Of a DNA stretch of 64,000 nt, positions 43,306 through 56,489 are shown one piece after another. A program made the position numbers and the translations under genes. The DNA is from Distichodus sexfasciatus (Eukaryota; Chordata; Actinopteri; Characiformes; Distichodontidae): contig JAVGVS010000043.1 in assembly GCA_032718565.1 (NCBI GenBank), positions 932,042-996,041 of the forward strand. The letters are read 5' to 3'. Numbering within the stretch: the stretch's first letter is position 1; every line of letters starts with the position of its first letter. Under the pieces are notes generated by a model. The model did not search any database and was not told where the DNA came from. It saw only the letters and a list, made by a program, of their open reading frames with translations.

Positions 43306-46300
43306 TCAAAAACAAAAAAGTTAAATCAAAGTCAAGTAAGATCAAGTAAACATGAATAAACTGAATGTGCTGATATTACATAGCAAAAGAAACTTTAATA
43401 AGTGATTAAATGAGTGCTGATTTAAGTTTCTTTCTTTTTTTAAAAAGCTAGGTTGAGGCAGATACGATGCCTCAACCTACCTAGGCAATTGGTTTCAGAA
43501 GGGGTTAGCATAGTAGCCAAAATCCATTTTAATTCATTTGTTTAGTTTCAGCTCTCATCACCTCTAACTGACCAACTGTAACAGAAATCTACCAGCTTTC
43601 TATTCATCAAACAGTATATATTTTCATCAAACAGAGATATTTTCATATCTCTCTCATGCACACGTGTCCTGAGCAGCTCTGAATTGTTTGGAAATTGTAT
43701 CGCATGAACTTACTTTGTAGTTCAGTTGTGCCTTGCTTGTGTTGTATTGGGGCATTTCATTCCCTCCATTCCTGGACCCTAGCTGATTGAGCTTCACTTT
43801 TAAGTATGATAAGCACATATTGTCAGTAATGAAAACAAATGAGTTGGCCGATTGCACTACAAGTAACGCTATTCACAGAGTCTTTGGCCTGGATTGATGC
43901 CAAAGAGAAGTGGCCATTTTATAGTGATATGATTAGAGTGACTGTGAGGATATGAGAAACTTAATTACCAACAATTTTCCAACATAAGAAACCTGATTAA
44001 TATAGCTGTCCCATCTACCTACATAGACATTTAATGAAATCCAACCCAATTCCAGAATCTTGAAGACATGTCACTTGCAGGTAGACCAGTTATCTAATAC
44101 TGACTCATGTTCATTTTAAAAATTAAAGATTACTTGGTCATATAATACGTTCTTATATACAACAAAAGCTCTGGTCATTTTAGACATTGTATTAACTTGA
44201 TTCCCATCCACATAATTATGCACAGTGACGACTGTACTTCTATAAAGGCACTTTGGCTCTGATGGCATTTTGTGAAAGTTGTTGCATTACAAAATATAGT
44301 TGGAGTGTGCATTAGTCTGTCTAAATGCTTCGTTTTATTGATCTTCTAGCAGTTGCTGAATGTGGTGGATTTTTCTCTTAGCCACATGTAAGTGAATACA
44401 AAAGTTCAAACGAGGAGACCTAATGAGCCCCAACACGTCCAATCGCATCACTCCTGGTTTTGTATATAAGCAGTAGATCTGACCTACCTCTCTGCCATTA
44501 CAGCTGTTCGATTTTGCCCACCTCCACCCCTCCTCCACCTTCGGCTCCCCGTCTTGGTCCAGGGGAAGGCTCCTTCACCTTCCTGCCTGGTCTCCCAGCC
44601 AGATCTGCCAGCTTCAGAGACGAGTGAACCAACGACCAAGCGACAGGCTTCCTCCAAAACTTTCACATACACATTAAGACATTATTGTTTACCAATAAAT
44701 TTGTCAATCTAAACTGGATGGTCTCCTTGGTTGAACTATAGTTAAACTCAGTAATCAGAAACAAGGACAAACATCAAAAGTCTCCAGTTGTAACAAAATT
44801 AATCTCGCGAGGGGAGTCTGTCTCATGCACCTCTGTGAATGCACGAGAGAGAATTCAATGTAAATGCCATAGAGCAAACAATTTATAGTCCTTCACATCC
44901 TGTCCAGGTGTTCATTCTCAGCAACTTTTCAAGGTGTAACACAAAAGGTCCTTAGTTGACGTCGTCAGCATTTCTCCTTTTCTATTCAACAAGGTTGGAA
45001 AACAGGAAACTTGCACTCGCATTTCTTCTTTTTCTCTGCTCATCCAGACTTGAAAAACAGGAAACCTACTGTACTATCTCAAGACCATCCATAAGCGTGA
45101 ACCTTAGCAAAATGACAACCATCAGCACATTCCTTTACTGAGAGACCACTCTTTAGAATTACACTTTAAGGTGATCAATTAAAATTTTCCTTCACACTGA
45201 ACTTCTGCATACAACGTTGTTCCATGCAGGTAGAAAAAAACTTTTAATTTGTGTTAAGACTTCCCAGACTGATTAAACTGAGAACTATAGAACTAGTGTA
45301 ATCACAAACAAACAAACAATCCAATAAACTAACAAGCAAAAAACAAACAAACAAACAAACAACTAAATACATATCCTGACTCAAATTGGTCCAATCATAG
45401 ATTGCTAAGACAGTATTCTCTAGGCAAGCTCTGAGAAAAAAGTGGACCGTATTTCTTAGGAGATGACCTTGAAGGTCTATTTATTAAGGCTCTGTTCTTT
45501 CTTTGAAAATCTAAGTGTGATGCCGAACACTTCCCTCCACTTACTAGGAGTAAACGCCTCATGATTCAAATGAGAACAGGAAGACTGAAGAGGGCATTTC
45601 CCTCAGAGTAATTGCTTGCATGGAGCTGTAATGGGCCTAACAGAGTTCAGGATATGGAGAATATTGCAGCCCGCCAGCTTGTTGAAAATGAATACGGCTT
45701 GCGGTGTGCAGAAATAAATTGCTTATAGACGGTTTCAAAATAAATTGATCTCCTGCTGTAAATATATCCTATCCTGTGATGAATAGGCGATATTGAAGGT
45801 GAATTAGTACTTAAAATGTCAGGACGAGCTTGAAAAATGGTCTATAAGCATGCTTCTTTTGAGTGAGAGTGTGATCTGAAATATAGCTTTTTAACATTGA
45901 TCTCCTTACTTTATACAGCATATTTTGTTCATTAATTTGTTTTGATAATGGGTTGGACAACATTAATGGGATCCTCAAAATGAGTTTAGGGGACAAGATG
46001 GGAGAGTTTATTTCTAAATTCATGGACTAAAAATATCAGTTAATCTCCGCTGATTACAGGTGATTTGTTATGCATGTATACTTAGAAAGGACACACTAAA
46101 AGTCAAACAGCTTAATTAGTGATAAAATCATGTTTTTGTCTCAAAAGTCTTTCTATGGCCTTTTTTCTACCAACCAATCCCTCTGGTCAATGAATTAGCA
46201 GCTTTCTTTTATGGAAAAACAATTAACATTCATATCTGAATTTCATACTTTATTTAACCCACACAGGCTAGGCAGGCTGTTTGTGCAATAATGACAGGAA

Positions 46301-46651
46301 CCCAGGAGGCCTATTAAGCCACAGATTAATTCTTAAAAAGCCACTTTCCCCACAGACACACTCCCAGCATGAAAGTGTGTGTGTGTGTGACTGTGTGTGT
46401 GTGGCTTAATACCCACTGTGTGGACCAAGTAAATGCATTTTATAAAAAAAAAGATGTGTTTTTATCTAACCTGAAGCCTCTTCACCACGTTGACGTTCCC
46501 AGTTTTTCCTCAAAAACAATTTCATGCCAGCTCATATTTGTGCTCTGTTCCATTTTTCACACAATTTAGGGTGACCACACAAAGAGCATGAAGTTATTGC
46601 AGAATAATAGGTAGTGTGTGTGTATTCTAACAGCTGATAAATGTAATTTGC
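43306..46651. other. Repeat-poor intergenic sequence; duplicated flank and an LTR-like piece
   Basis: 43730-44045 is paralogous to 28490-28800. 44385-44780 has TTTTGTATATAAGCAG and, 220 bases later, ACCAATAAATTTG, a promoter/polyadenylation pair typical of an LTR, but ends were not defined. 45300-45360 is rich in ACAAACAA. 45480-45790 and 46240-46360 look unique and compositionally balanced; see findings. No gene. Confidence 0.35.

Positions 46652-46718
<67 letters not shown>
46652..46718 (+). repeat. (AAT)n microsatellite
   Basis: About 22 uninterrupted AAT/ATA units. It causes the poly-tyrosine and poly-leucine reading frames on the minus strand. Confidence 0.95.
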
Positions 46719-46719
<1 letters not shown>

Positions 46720-46815
46720 GTAGGTCCATTGATATGCTCTCTGGTCAGGACTTTAACATGATGAACCTGAATGACATGCTTGAACCTGCTTAAGGCCATA
46801 AATGTAATAATGAAA

Positions 46816-47794
46816 TATAACTGCAAGCAGTGATTACGGGGGCCATGCAGTTTGCAGCTTTATCAGTTTTTTACGAATTGAAGTATATATATGTTGAGAT
46901 TTGATATCTTTCATCTTTTTTTCTACGTATTTAAGGTTCAGAACTTCCCAATATGGGAAAAATAGATACGAGGGTTTATTAAGATTCGTCTTGACCTAAG
47001 AAATAAGATAATATATGACTTTTAAGAATCGGAGCTACGATTCAAAAGTTATTATAGAAAACGTATAATAGCTTATTAGCGCCACCAAGTGGTAAAGTGG
47101 AGCAATTTTCTTTTTTTGCCTGAGAAGTACGTGATGTTTGAAATGTTGAAATATGGACAAAGTAAAGTAAAGTAACTGTTTTCCTCAGTATTGGGTAGAG
47201 TCAAGGACCTACCTGCCAAATTTCAAAGCTGTTGCCCACCCAGAGACGAATTTCTATGACACTCGGTGTATGGGTTTGCAGTCCTACGCCAAGCCGAGCC
47301 CATTTATTTGCATATTACAAAAAAATGAAGACCTAAATTAAAAATGTGCTCAATAACAATTAAAGAAGAGTGTCTTGGGATTCAAATGATACCAGTTGCA
47401 TGCAGATTGGACAAAAATCCAGGGACGAGTTCGAAAAAGATGGGATTTCATTTTATGCAAATTAGCGAAAAATCAAATATGGCAGAAATAGATGCGAGGG
47501 TCTTAAAAATTCGTCTTAAACCAAAGAATAAGATGATATAAGATTTTTGAGAATCAGAGCTATGGTTCAACATTTATTTGGCAAAATGCTTATTTCTTTT
47601 GGAAAATTGCAAAATAGCTTATTTTGGTGCAATTTATTTTGCCTGAGTAGTGGGTGGGGTACCGGACCTACCTGCCAAATTTCAAAGCTGTAGGTCTTAC
47701 CGTTTTTTCTCCACAACGCCTTTTGAGGCAGTAAAAAAAAAATCGGCACAATAACAATAGGGGACCACGCAGTGTTCCACTGCATGGCCCCCTA
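46816..47794. mobile_element. Non-autonomous transposon-like repeat with internal duplication
   Basis: Left end GCAAGCAGTGATTACGGGGG followed by CCATGCAGT; right end ACTGCATGGCCCCCTAA, so the ends are inverted. Two internal direct repeats: 46945-47235 and 47470-47695 share AATAGATACGAGGGT/AATAGATGCGAGGGT, AATAAGAT and GGACCTACCTGCCAAATTTC. Superfamily not assigned. Confidence 0.6.
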
Positions 47795-48880
47795 AAAAGC
47801 CTATATGCTTAACTATTCCCCATTTTCAAAACTTTTAAGAGACAATTATTTTAAATATCCCATTATTGTTAAGATTTCATCTCCCAAAAAGGGGAAGAAA
47901 TACTAATATCAGGAGTTTCAACTTTAAATACAGGAAACATATACTGTATACATTTATGTCTTTTATCCTGTTTTATGGCAACCCATATTTTTTGTCAGAA
48001 TTTCATGTCACAAAATGAGGAAAGAGGTTGAATAAGGTATAAACATATTCAAGTCACGTTTTTTTTTACATCCGTCATATTAGATTTTTTTTCCACTCAA
48101 CTTCTCAGTCATTAAAGGTAATTTTGCATTATACACATATATGAATAATGGAGCACAGAAATGTATTTTGTACATAGAGCAATTTGTCACTTTTTGAATG
48201 TGTAATACCCTCATCCATTCCTTTTTTGCATCTTAATGATGTTCTTAAGTGTTTAGAAATGAAGATCTTAGGACTCCCTAGAGAGAAAGAGAGAGAGGGG
48301 GAGACAGAGAAACAGAGACTACAACGAAACAATATCCCTGTATAATAAAGGCATTCAGTCCTGGGCAATTTTCTGTTTTCCGAGAAAGGGTATCTTATCA
48401 GACTGGCAAAATAACCATAATTTCTAAAGTTTTCTTGTTGCAATTTCATTAGCTTTTATTACACTCTCTAGTACCTCTCACTCAGTCTCACATTTTGTTT
48501 TATGTACTTCAAGCACCAATCACAAACATAATTATTTCGTAGACATACAAAGGATGTAATATGTTTTTTCAAAATTCATTTGCTTGTTTTTGTCAAAATA
48601 TCACATAAGTGTACATGAGTCATAGTAGAACAGCAGTTTTAAGTGTTACATAATGTGACATTGATTTGAGTCTGATGTCCTTCTCAACTTTACAACCTTA
48701 CTCACAATGTCTGGACATTAACTGTCATGTTCAGTAATTATGGCCGTTAAAGCAGAATGACCATGACTGATACTAAATGCTCACTATACACAAATGAAAG
48801 GAATTGGAAAATGAAGACAAAAGATCTCTAACTGGTTGCACTTTAATGCGTATGGTATTTTTAGGAGTATTGTTCTTCAT
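47795..48880. other. No feature recognised
   Basis: AT-rich intergenic. A GA-rich tract (AGAGAAAGAGAGAGAGG) at 48281-48300. No gene or clear repeat. Confidence 0.4.
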
Positions 48881-49092
48881 CAGGGGTGGTGGTGGCCTAG
48901 TGGTTAGTACACTCACCTCTGGATCAAGAGGTCGTGGGTTTGAGTTCTACCTCTGGCATTACCTTCACTGGGTCCCTGAGCAATACCCTTAACCACAAGT
49001 TGCTCTTGGGAGACTGTCCCTGAAATTAGGAAATGAAAGCCGCTCTGAATGAGATTGTCTGCGAAATGCCATAAACGTAAATGTAAAAGTCA
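48881..49092 (+). repeat. tRNA-derived SINE
   Basis: Pol III A box GGTGGCCTAGTGGTTAG and B box GGTCGTGGGTTTGAGTTC, about 40 bases apart, then a body with GGGTCCCTGAGCAATACCC and a LINE-like tail ATGCCATAAACGTAAATG. This is the standard layout of fish tRNA SINEs; it is not a tRNA gene. Confidence 0.85.
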
Positions 49093-52000
49093 TCGACATA
49101 CCAGCAGACTCTTGATAGAGTTCAAGGAGTAAGAGTGAAATCAAATGAACTTTGGACTGCCAGTGTTAATTCCAGTGAGATTTATTTAACTAAATGTCTT
49201 ACAGGGAGTGTCCAGTTGAATCCCTAGTCCCTTTTTCATTAAAAACATATTCCATCATGGGTAGAAGTTGTCAAAGGTCAAAAGGTAAAGATCAGTTGTA
49301 AAAGATAACATTTTACCCTGATACCCTGCTTTCTCTCCCATCTCAGGTTATGAAGATATCAAAGTTTTTAAAAAATTGTTCTTTATTTGTGAATCAATAA
49401 AAATTCAGAAGCATCAGCACATGCAGTAAAAGAGAGAGCAATGGTTGGTCTTCACTTGGATTCTTCATGAGAAAGCTTTGTATCAAAATCTGTGGTCCAG
49501 TGCACCCCGAATGAACACTAACGACATTCAAAAAACACTCACCTCTTTTCAAATTCATAGATTCTCTCTCTTCTCCTTCTGTCTCTTCTTCCACATATCT
49601 GTCCACAGTGTAAGTGCTGTATACAGAAAATATTTCAGAAACACTGCACACAGTCACAACACAACAGAAATCGTTCCAGGAGATTTTTTTTTGATTGATT
49701 GTATGCCGCTAAAGTGGTGGAATCCACTGAAGTTGTTTAAGCAATCTGTTCAAATAGAAGAGAACGTACTTGTCACTTGTAAATGACCACCAATGGCTCC
49801 ACTGAAAAGTGTGCTTTCGTTGTGTTGTGGTTGTTTGCAATGTTTCTCAAGTCGCATGTGTTGCATGAATGTGCAGCATGTTTGTAAAATTTGGTGCAAG
49901 TGTTGTCCTTTGTGTAGCGTCTCCATCATTGCAGTGTGCTTCTATGTGCATTATAAACTTGATTAATGTTATATTGCTTTGCAGCGTGTTTTTCTATTGG
50001 ACATGATTTTTTGTTTTGAATTGCATTGGGCCCTCTTTCCCACTGTATACCATTTATCTTCTAGAGGACCACTGTTTTCTATTGATCCCACTGCAACATA
50101 AGTTCTCAAAGCAATGGAGTAACAAAAAGGTTCTCTTACTTCTGCTCTTAAATGTCACAAAGTGAGGAAATTCCACTGGGACTTCCCCTCTCAAAACAGT
50201 GAACAATACTAGTCGGATAAAGAAGGAATTGTTCTGAATCTAAGGAACTTTTCAGATTTGATTCATTATTCAATCAGCAATATTTTTAGGTTTTTCCTTA
50301 AATGTGTTTAGATATTTAAATAGTTTAATAGTATACAATTGAAGAAAACGCAATGAGCTGGTGTTTTGAATCAATGGAAAAGCAATGCAAATTGTGTTAT
50401 AGTGCTCTTTACCATTTGTAAATTCAGTTCACAACTAAGAACTATCCTGAGAAATATGGGCACAAGGTGAGGGCTAACCCTGGGCACCACCAACACACTG
50501 CAGGGCACACACACTAACACAATCACTCTGTCAGTGATATCTTAGAGGGTCTTCTCACCGTGAGGCAGCAGCGCTAAACACTGCACCAATGTGCCGCCCG
50601 GTGAATGTTATTTTGTTCTATTCAGCTAAGAAGGAAGTCCATTATTGGTTTTCAAATATTTCCAAATTTTTGTTGTATCAGGTGTATCAGAATATTTTTA
50701 ATCTCTTGCTCTTAGTATTTTATTTCAAACAGGAAAAGATTGGAATCAACTTCCAATCCTGTTTCACTCAACAAGTTTGGTTGAAATAAAAATACATTGC
50801 GTAGCATTTGATTGAGTAATCACAAAACAATTATACTTCTAATTATACTTTTTACTTCTACATGTGCTAAAATATAGATCATTAGTTCTCAGATTAAACC
50901 ATTAACTTCTGTCTAAGTGTCTGCAGAGTGGCTGGTGAAATTCCCTCTCCACTGGTCGTTTAGGATTGTGTCTGTCAAGTAATTAGATAACCATAAACTG
51001 CTGTTGCATGCATCAGCATGGCTTGGGTGAGCTCAATTAGAGAGGCATCTGACAATCGCACAGTTAAGGAGGAAAAAGTTGGCAGAGAGAGATAACTTTA
51101 ATAACGCCCTTCCCTAAGCAATTACCCCAATGCTAAATTCTGCTTTTCTGTCCCTGAAGGATGCCATGCAATTATTTGTCCTAATTTGTTGGGACACTAC
51201 AACAGCTTTTCAATTTGCCCTGCCAGTGAGTCTGTATGTAGGAAAGTTCAACCCGTTTATTATTACTGTCAGAGACTAAATTCAAATGCACCTTGGTAGT
51301 TGGAGGATAATGATCGCTAACTGATGCCTCATGGTGCTATGATAGCATTAATGCAGACGGGCAGTGGTGAACTTTGACACTGTGCAGATTTAAAGAAATA
51401 AAAACAGCCACAATGACTTTCACAGGAGCTCGTATGAAGTTCCGTAGTTCTTTGAATTTGCCTGTGAATACTTCTAGTAAAAATAGAAGGTGAGTCAGCA
51501 TAATGAGCTGGTTTAAATGAGCCATTGTCTCATATATGTTTGTGTCTTCAATAAGCAATGCATATCAGTGGAATCGTTGTTGATGAAGGGAAAATGAGAG
51601 GGTGAGAGTGTCGGGGGGTGGGGGGGGACGTGAGGAGAGGGCGTGTGATGTTGTGACAGAATGCAGAATTGCCACTGATATGAAGGTAAAATGAGAATTT
51701 CACTAATGATTTACCATTATTACATTTATTAACTGGATAACTGCAAGTTTACCCAAATTTAATTTGCTTGTCTTCAACACTTCCTTAAGCAATTTATTTA
51801 CAGTATGTTCCTTCTGAAAACACATTGAATATCTTAAGGTTTGCAAATATTTATGTGTTTCGAGGAGCTAATAAATGGGCTATACAGGGGGCATTTTAAT
51901 GTTGCCAAGATATGCAGAGAGTAGGATGAATAATTGATGAATAAACACATTAATGTGAAGAGTTTTTTCAAGCATACTTTGACTCTTTAATATTCTTTAT

Positions 52001-53122
52001 TGGATCTGTGCTCAAATTGCTCTCGGTTCTTGCAGAATTCATTTGGTGTGGCAGAGGCTCTGTTTGTACAAATGAGATAGCATTGATTGTTATGCTCTTT
52101 TCCTCAAAACACATTATGATTTGTTCAGTTGTTTGAGAAGGAGGAATATCATTTTGAACTGATACAGAATAAAATGTCCTTTAGCAGTATTTAAATGTCA
52201 TAACACTGATAGCTAAGCATACTGTAGGACAACTGATTATAGAAGCAATTAGAGACAAAGTTAAAGAATTTCGGTAAAATGTTCAGAACTTTAATATTAA
52301 TTTTGTTTTCAAACTTTTTTGTTAAATGTTGCCCATTTAAAGTTTTTTCATCAAATACAGATGGTATCTGTAAATTCCTTTCACTCACCTTTTTATGTTT
52401 TTTTCTATTGACAGTATTTATATTTTGATTATTTATGGTGGTTTTAAGGAAAGTGACTGTGCCTCAGGATGAGTTGAGTGACAGCTATAAATAACTGCTT
52501 TAACACTGAATAAGGAGAGATTTTATTATTTTCACAGATGTCTCAATAAAACTGAAGAGACTAGGTAGTTTTTACATGAACATACAGGAATAGGATTATT
52601 TTCAGTCATTATGAGACGGTCACCATTTTATTTACTTGTATCCAGAGTCACAAATACAAGATGGCACTTTCAGTTTTTATTGTTAACAAGCAATTTTTTC
52701 CATAATGTGGATTTATCTTTAAATTTTTATATAAAGCAAATGCATGAATAGTTGGACTTTATATTGAGACTTAGTGGTCCTAATTGCAATAACTTCCTAA
52801 TGGTTGAAGAGTTAAGTGTTTTGCCATGGTTTTGAAGTGTTGGTCTGTTTATTAGACAGTTGTTTGATGTTTTTTGTATGAAGTGTGCGTTTGTCCTCGA
52901 TTTGAATCTCAAGAAGCTGCTTCTCAGTTGGTGAGGTTGTGCCCATCAAACCTCTGTTTTGATTTGCATTTAAATATGCTAAATATGGTGGACCTCTTCC
53001 TTCTTCTTTCCTCACAAAAAACAACTGATTCATGTTTCTGTCTCTAAATAGATGAGAAAAGTAATGAAATCTCCCATAATACTATATTACATTTGCCTAG
53101 AAGAATGTTGTCCCAATTCAGT

Positions 53123-53124
<2 letters not shown>
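49093..53124. other. Repeat-poor intergenic region; possible conserved non-coding sequence
   Basis: No convincing ORF. 50455-50600 is a short remnant of the tRNA-like repeat (GCAGGGCACAC and CACTGCACCAATGTGCCGCC). 50930-51340 has TAATTAGATAACC, CTCAATTAGAGAGG and AAGCAATTACC and a non-repetitive character. 51610-51632 is a G-rich run (GGGGGGTGGGGGGGG). Confidence 0.4.
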
Positions 53125-53159
<35 letters not shown>

Positions 53160-53160
53160 T
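53125..53160 (+). repeat. (CT)n microsatellite
   Basis: About 17 CT units followed by CCCTCTCCCCACCCTCCCC. Confidence 0.9.
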
Positions 53161-53519
53161 CCCCACCCTCCCCTCCTTCTATCTCGTTTGTTTTATCTCA
53201 TGACCCTTTTGAACTAAAACCATTTCTTTACAGGCTTTTGCTGATGTTGAACTTGAACTTGAAGCTGCATATTTTACACCTATTAGGTTGCATGTAAGAC
53301 AGTGAATAGGACCTACAGATCTCTGTGAGTCTATGCCCTATAACAGCCTTTTTTGGGCTGGATGCAATAGCAGAAACAAAAATAAAAGCTTGCTTCTGTT
53401 GTTCTGCTGAGGAAAACGAACTAAGCCTGGTAAATGCTGACAGTGTGGGAGCAATAGCATCTGCAGTGCATTACAGCTTAAGAGCTTAAATGTAACAGAC
53501 AAGTTTAGAATGCAAAAAC

Positions 53520-53732
53520 CTACAGCCCCAAATCTGTCTCAGGTGATCCATTTTCTGTGTTATCAGGGCTGAAGTTGAAGGACTTTAAAGGAAAGCGACT
53601 TCTCTTGACAGTCACACCCCCAGGTGAAGCTCTCCCATTAGTCGGAACAAGAAAAGGAAAGCAGGCAAACATCAGGAGTAAAGTGGTTGCAAAGGCCAGG
53701 ATAAAAGAGTAATAGACGAGTCTGATATGCAT
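53520..53732 (-). CDS. Hypothetical ORF with an N-terminal membrane segment
   Basis: 70 codons on the minus strand. MHIRLVYYSFILAFATTLLL and the following MFACFPFLV form a signal anchor or signal peptide, then a polar stretch with VKRSRFPLKSFNFSPDN. It could be the first coding exon of a type II membrane protein, with donor candidates near its end (GTAGGT at about 53525), or chance. No family recognised and no following exon seen leftwards. Confidence 0.25.
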   Translation of the reverse strand: MHIRLVYYSFILAFATTLLLMFACFPFLVPTNGRASPGGVTVKRSRFPLKSFNFSPDNTENGSPETDLGL

Positions 53733-54295
53733 TCTCTATCTCAATCAACAACACTGACATTTTGGGAGTGAGAATGACCTAAGAAAAGCCACTCTATTTT
53801 TCTCTAAAAAATGGTTCTTAGAGACAGCATCAGTATAAATAGAAACCGGGCTGTAAAAATCCCCTATGAATTCATGCTGCTTCAAGAAAGCTGTATAAAG
53901 TATTGATATTGTATTGTTAATGTACTTTAACCTTTTCAGAGCTAGGACATGTTTTTGTACATTCTTCTATCCCTTAAATTATTCAAGGGTGCAAACAATC
54001 ACGCACTTTGCAGGCTGAGCTCTCATAAGGTTAACTGGAGTACAGTATTTTTATAGCATTTTTGTAACAATCCTGAATGCTAAGGACACTGCTGTACCCT
54101 TTCTACTTTGGTTTGTGACACTTCCTCTTCACTCAGTATTCCAAGGACTCTGTTTGATCTGGTACTTTGTGAAGTATTTTCACTCTTGTCACCCTACCAG
54201 GCTTTCTCTCATTTTCCCTTGTGATTTCAGTTTGACTTTTTGGCTTCTGCCTTGTCTCTACTATTGCTCTTTGCTCTTGTTTTTGACCCTGCTGC
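53733..54295. other. No feature recognised
   Basis: AT-rich sequence up to the TGC target duplication of the EnSpm element (54293-54295). Confidence 0.4.
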
Positions 54296-55171
54296 CACTG
54301 TAAAAAATAAAAGGTTTTTTACAGCCATCTACCATTAAAAAACCCCCCAGATTTTTGCCATATTTTTCATTTTATGAGAATATACCTGTAAAATACAGCA
54401 CATCTGGATGGTTAAATATATGTTCTGTAAAATTATGATAAAAATGTGTAATTTTACATTATAAAAATCTACAGTTTTTTAACATGGCTGTGCTGTTCTC
54501 AAATGATTTAGAATGTAAAATTTTGATACATTGCTGTTAAAAAACACAACACAGTAGTTTGCCTTTTCCAACCACATGCACATGCCGTATCTTATAATAA
54601 AAAAGTATTAAGGCATTAGAAACTTGCATTTGCTGTAAATCCAAGGTAACCATCATATACTAAAACCTCAAAAAGATACAGAAATGTCCAATAAAATTGC
54701 TACCATCTGATTACTATCTGATGACTTGACCAAACACTTGCTGAAAGTCAAAAAAACATTCGAATGTATAGATATGTTTTTCCTGATGATTTTACAGTAA
54801 AAATTATAAAACTAAAAAGTAACGTCTGTTAATATTTTAATTAAAATCTTGCCAAAATGAGTAGTGTAACAACTTTTGGAACGCTGGATCTAATTTCAAT
54901 TTCTTATTAAATAACTACACAAACTACAGGACACCAATTACCATTATAAAATGTGACATTTATTTGTAACACATTCAAGCGTTGACAAAGAAAGTCAAAA
55001 TAATAATGTTGAACAGATTATAAGAACAATAAGTGGTCAATGGTATTAACTGTGTTTATCCAGTAGCTGGACTGCACCGTCATAACATTAAGTTTGTTCA
55101 CATCTTCAGCAAATGTAAAAAATAAAAATGACTTTCACATACGTATAAAGTTATGAGTATTTAAAAAAAAC

Positions 55172-55490
55172 AAGTCCTGCGGCACATGAAGGCCACTCTT
55201 TGTGCTGTACCATTGGTTTTACATCACCCAGTGAAGCACATAATAGGAATATTAAACTAACTTAATGAAACCGTGATATTTTTGGTCCTCCAGAACGTCA
55301 AACGAACGGCACATAATTGCAATAGTGACGTTTTCTTTGTTTCGTCTGGATTTTGGCAGAAACTGACGCCAAGAAAACGTTTTGTGCAGCGTTTATCTGA
55401 CATGCGTGGCTACTCGGATTCCCTCCAACGATCAGAAAAACGGTCGGCGTTCAGTCTACGCTCACCAGATGTCACGAACGCCAGAAAACA
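55172..55490 (-). repeat. hAT-like repeat fragment
   Basis: GAAGCACATAATAGGAATAT and TTGGTCCTCCAGAACGTCAA are reversed counterparts of 26985-27060 and neighbouring sequence in the element at 26746-27492. Confidence 0.6.
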
Positions 55491-56489
55491 GTACTAGCTA
55501 GCTAGCATTGCTGCTGCAAAAGCTATGAATGTTACGCTGATAAATTAAAGCTCCAGTACAACATTACTGCTAACCAGGTTAGATAAAAACGATCGCCTTG
55601 TGGTGAGCGTTTTCTTTTCCATGCATCACCAATATTCAGTAACGTGTACAGACAAACAGTGACCGGGAAATGATGTACAGGGTTACGTGAAAAGATTGTT
55701 CCTTTTGATGTCAAGACATGTTTAAAAATGTTTTTTTTTATTATTATTATTATTTACACAAATCACTCCGGTGAACAGCTATTTAAAGGAAACTTAAAAA
55801 AAATACCTGACAATGTTACAATAGTTATTTGTATGTCAAACTAAGAATTCATTTACAGCATGAAAATAATGTACATTATTTAAGTAGGCAAACCACCAGT
55901 AACGCTCCTACAATAACAACTATACAGTATGTTGTATAGCTATATTGCCTCTGCTCACTCACAGTATTAAAAAGCTGTTGTAACTCTGTCTTATATATTT
56001 AAAAATGAATAAATTACAAACAACTCTTCTTCTCTTGATAAAATTGGTAACACACAAAAAAGAAGATAATATTACACGCTAAAAGTATTCATAAAATTGA
56101 TAAAACACGCCTTTATTTTTAAACAAGTGCTTCTGTGTGGTGATTGGAGGAGACGGTGATTTCCCGTGGAGGTTTGCGACTGTTCATCCAATCACTAGCC
56201 GATGTTAAGTCGTTTGAATCTGCACCTGCTGCTGTTTGTACATCTTCACTCATGCTGTACCACAGAATCTGGCTGCAGAGGAGTTCGTCTCTACACGTAC
56301 TATCAGCATTCACAACTGAAGAAAGGTAATGTCCTGCTTCTATGTACTTTTATACTCAGTCTTTTAGTGGGAGCACTTCCGGCGGTGCCACGAGCAGGCA
56401 GCGACTAAAAGCGCTCCAGGGAATTCAGTGTTTTTATACTGATTCTCGACCATTTTGTCTACTTTCCGTTTTGTTTGTGATCAAGTACG

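Noticed and set aside
46532..46826. Poly-tyrosine and poly-leucine ORFs on the minus strand
   Set aside because: Translation of an (AAT)n microsatellite.
48890..48960. tRNA gene
   Set aside because: A and B boxes are present but no cloverleaf acceptor stem or anticodon arm is evident; the LINE-type tail shows it is a SINE.
51605..51635. G-quadruplex regulatory element
   Set aside because: A single G-rich run with no neighbouring gene or paired context; nothing supports a function.
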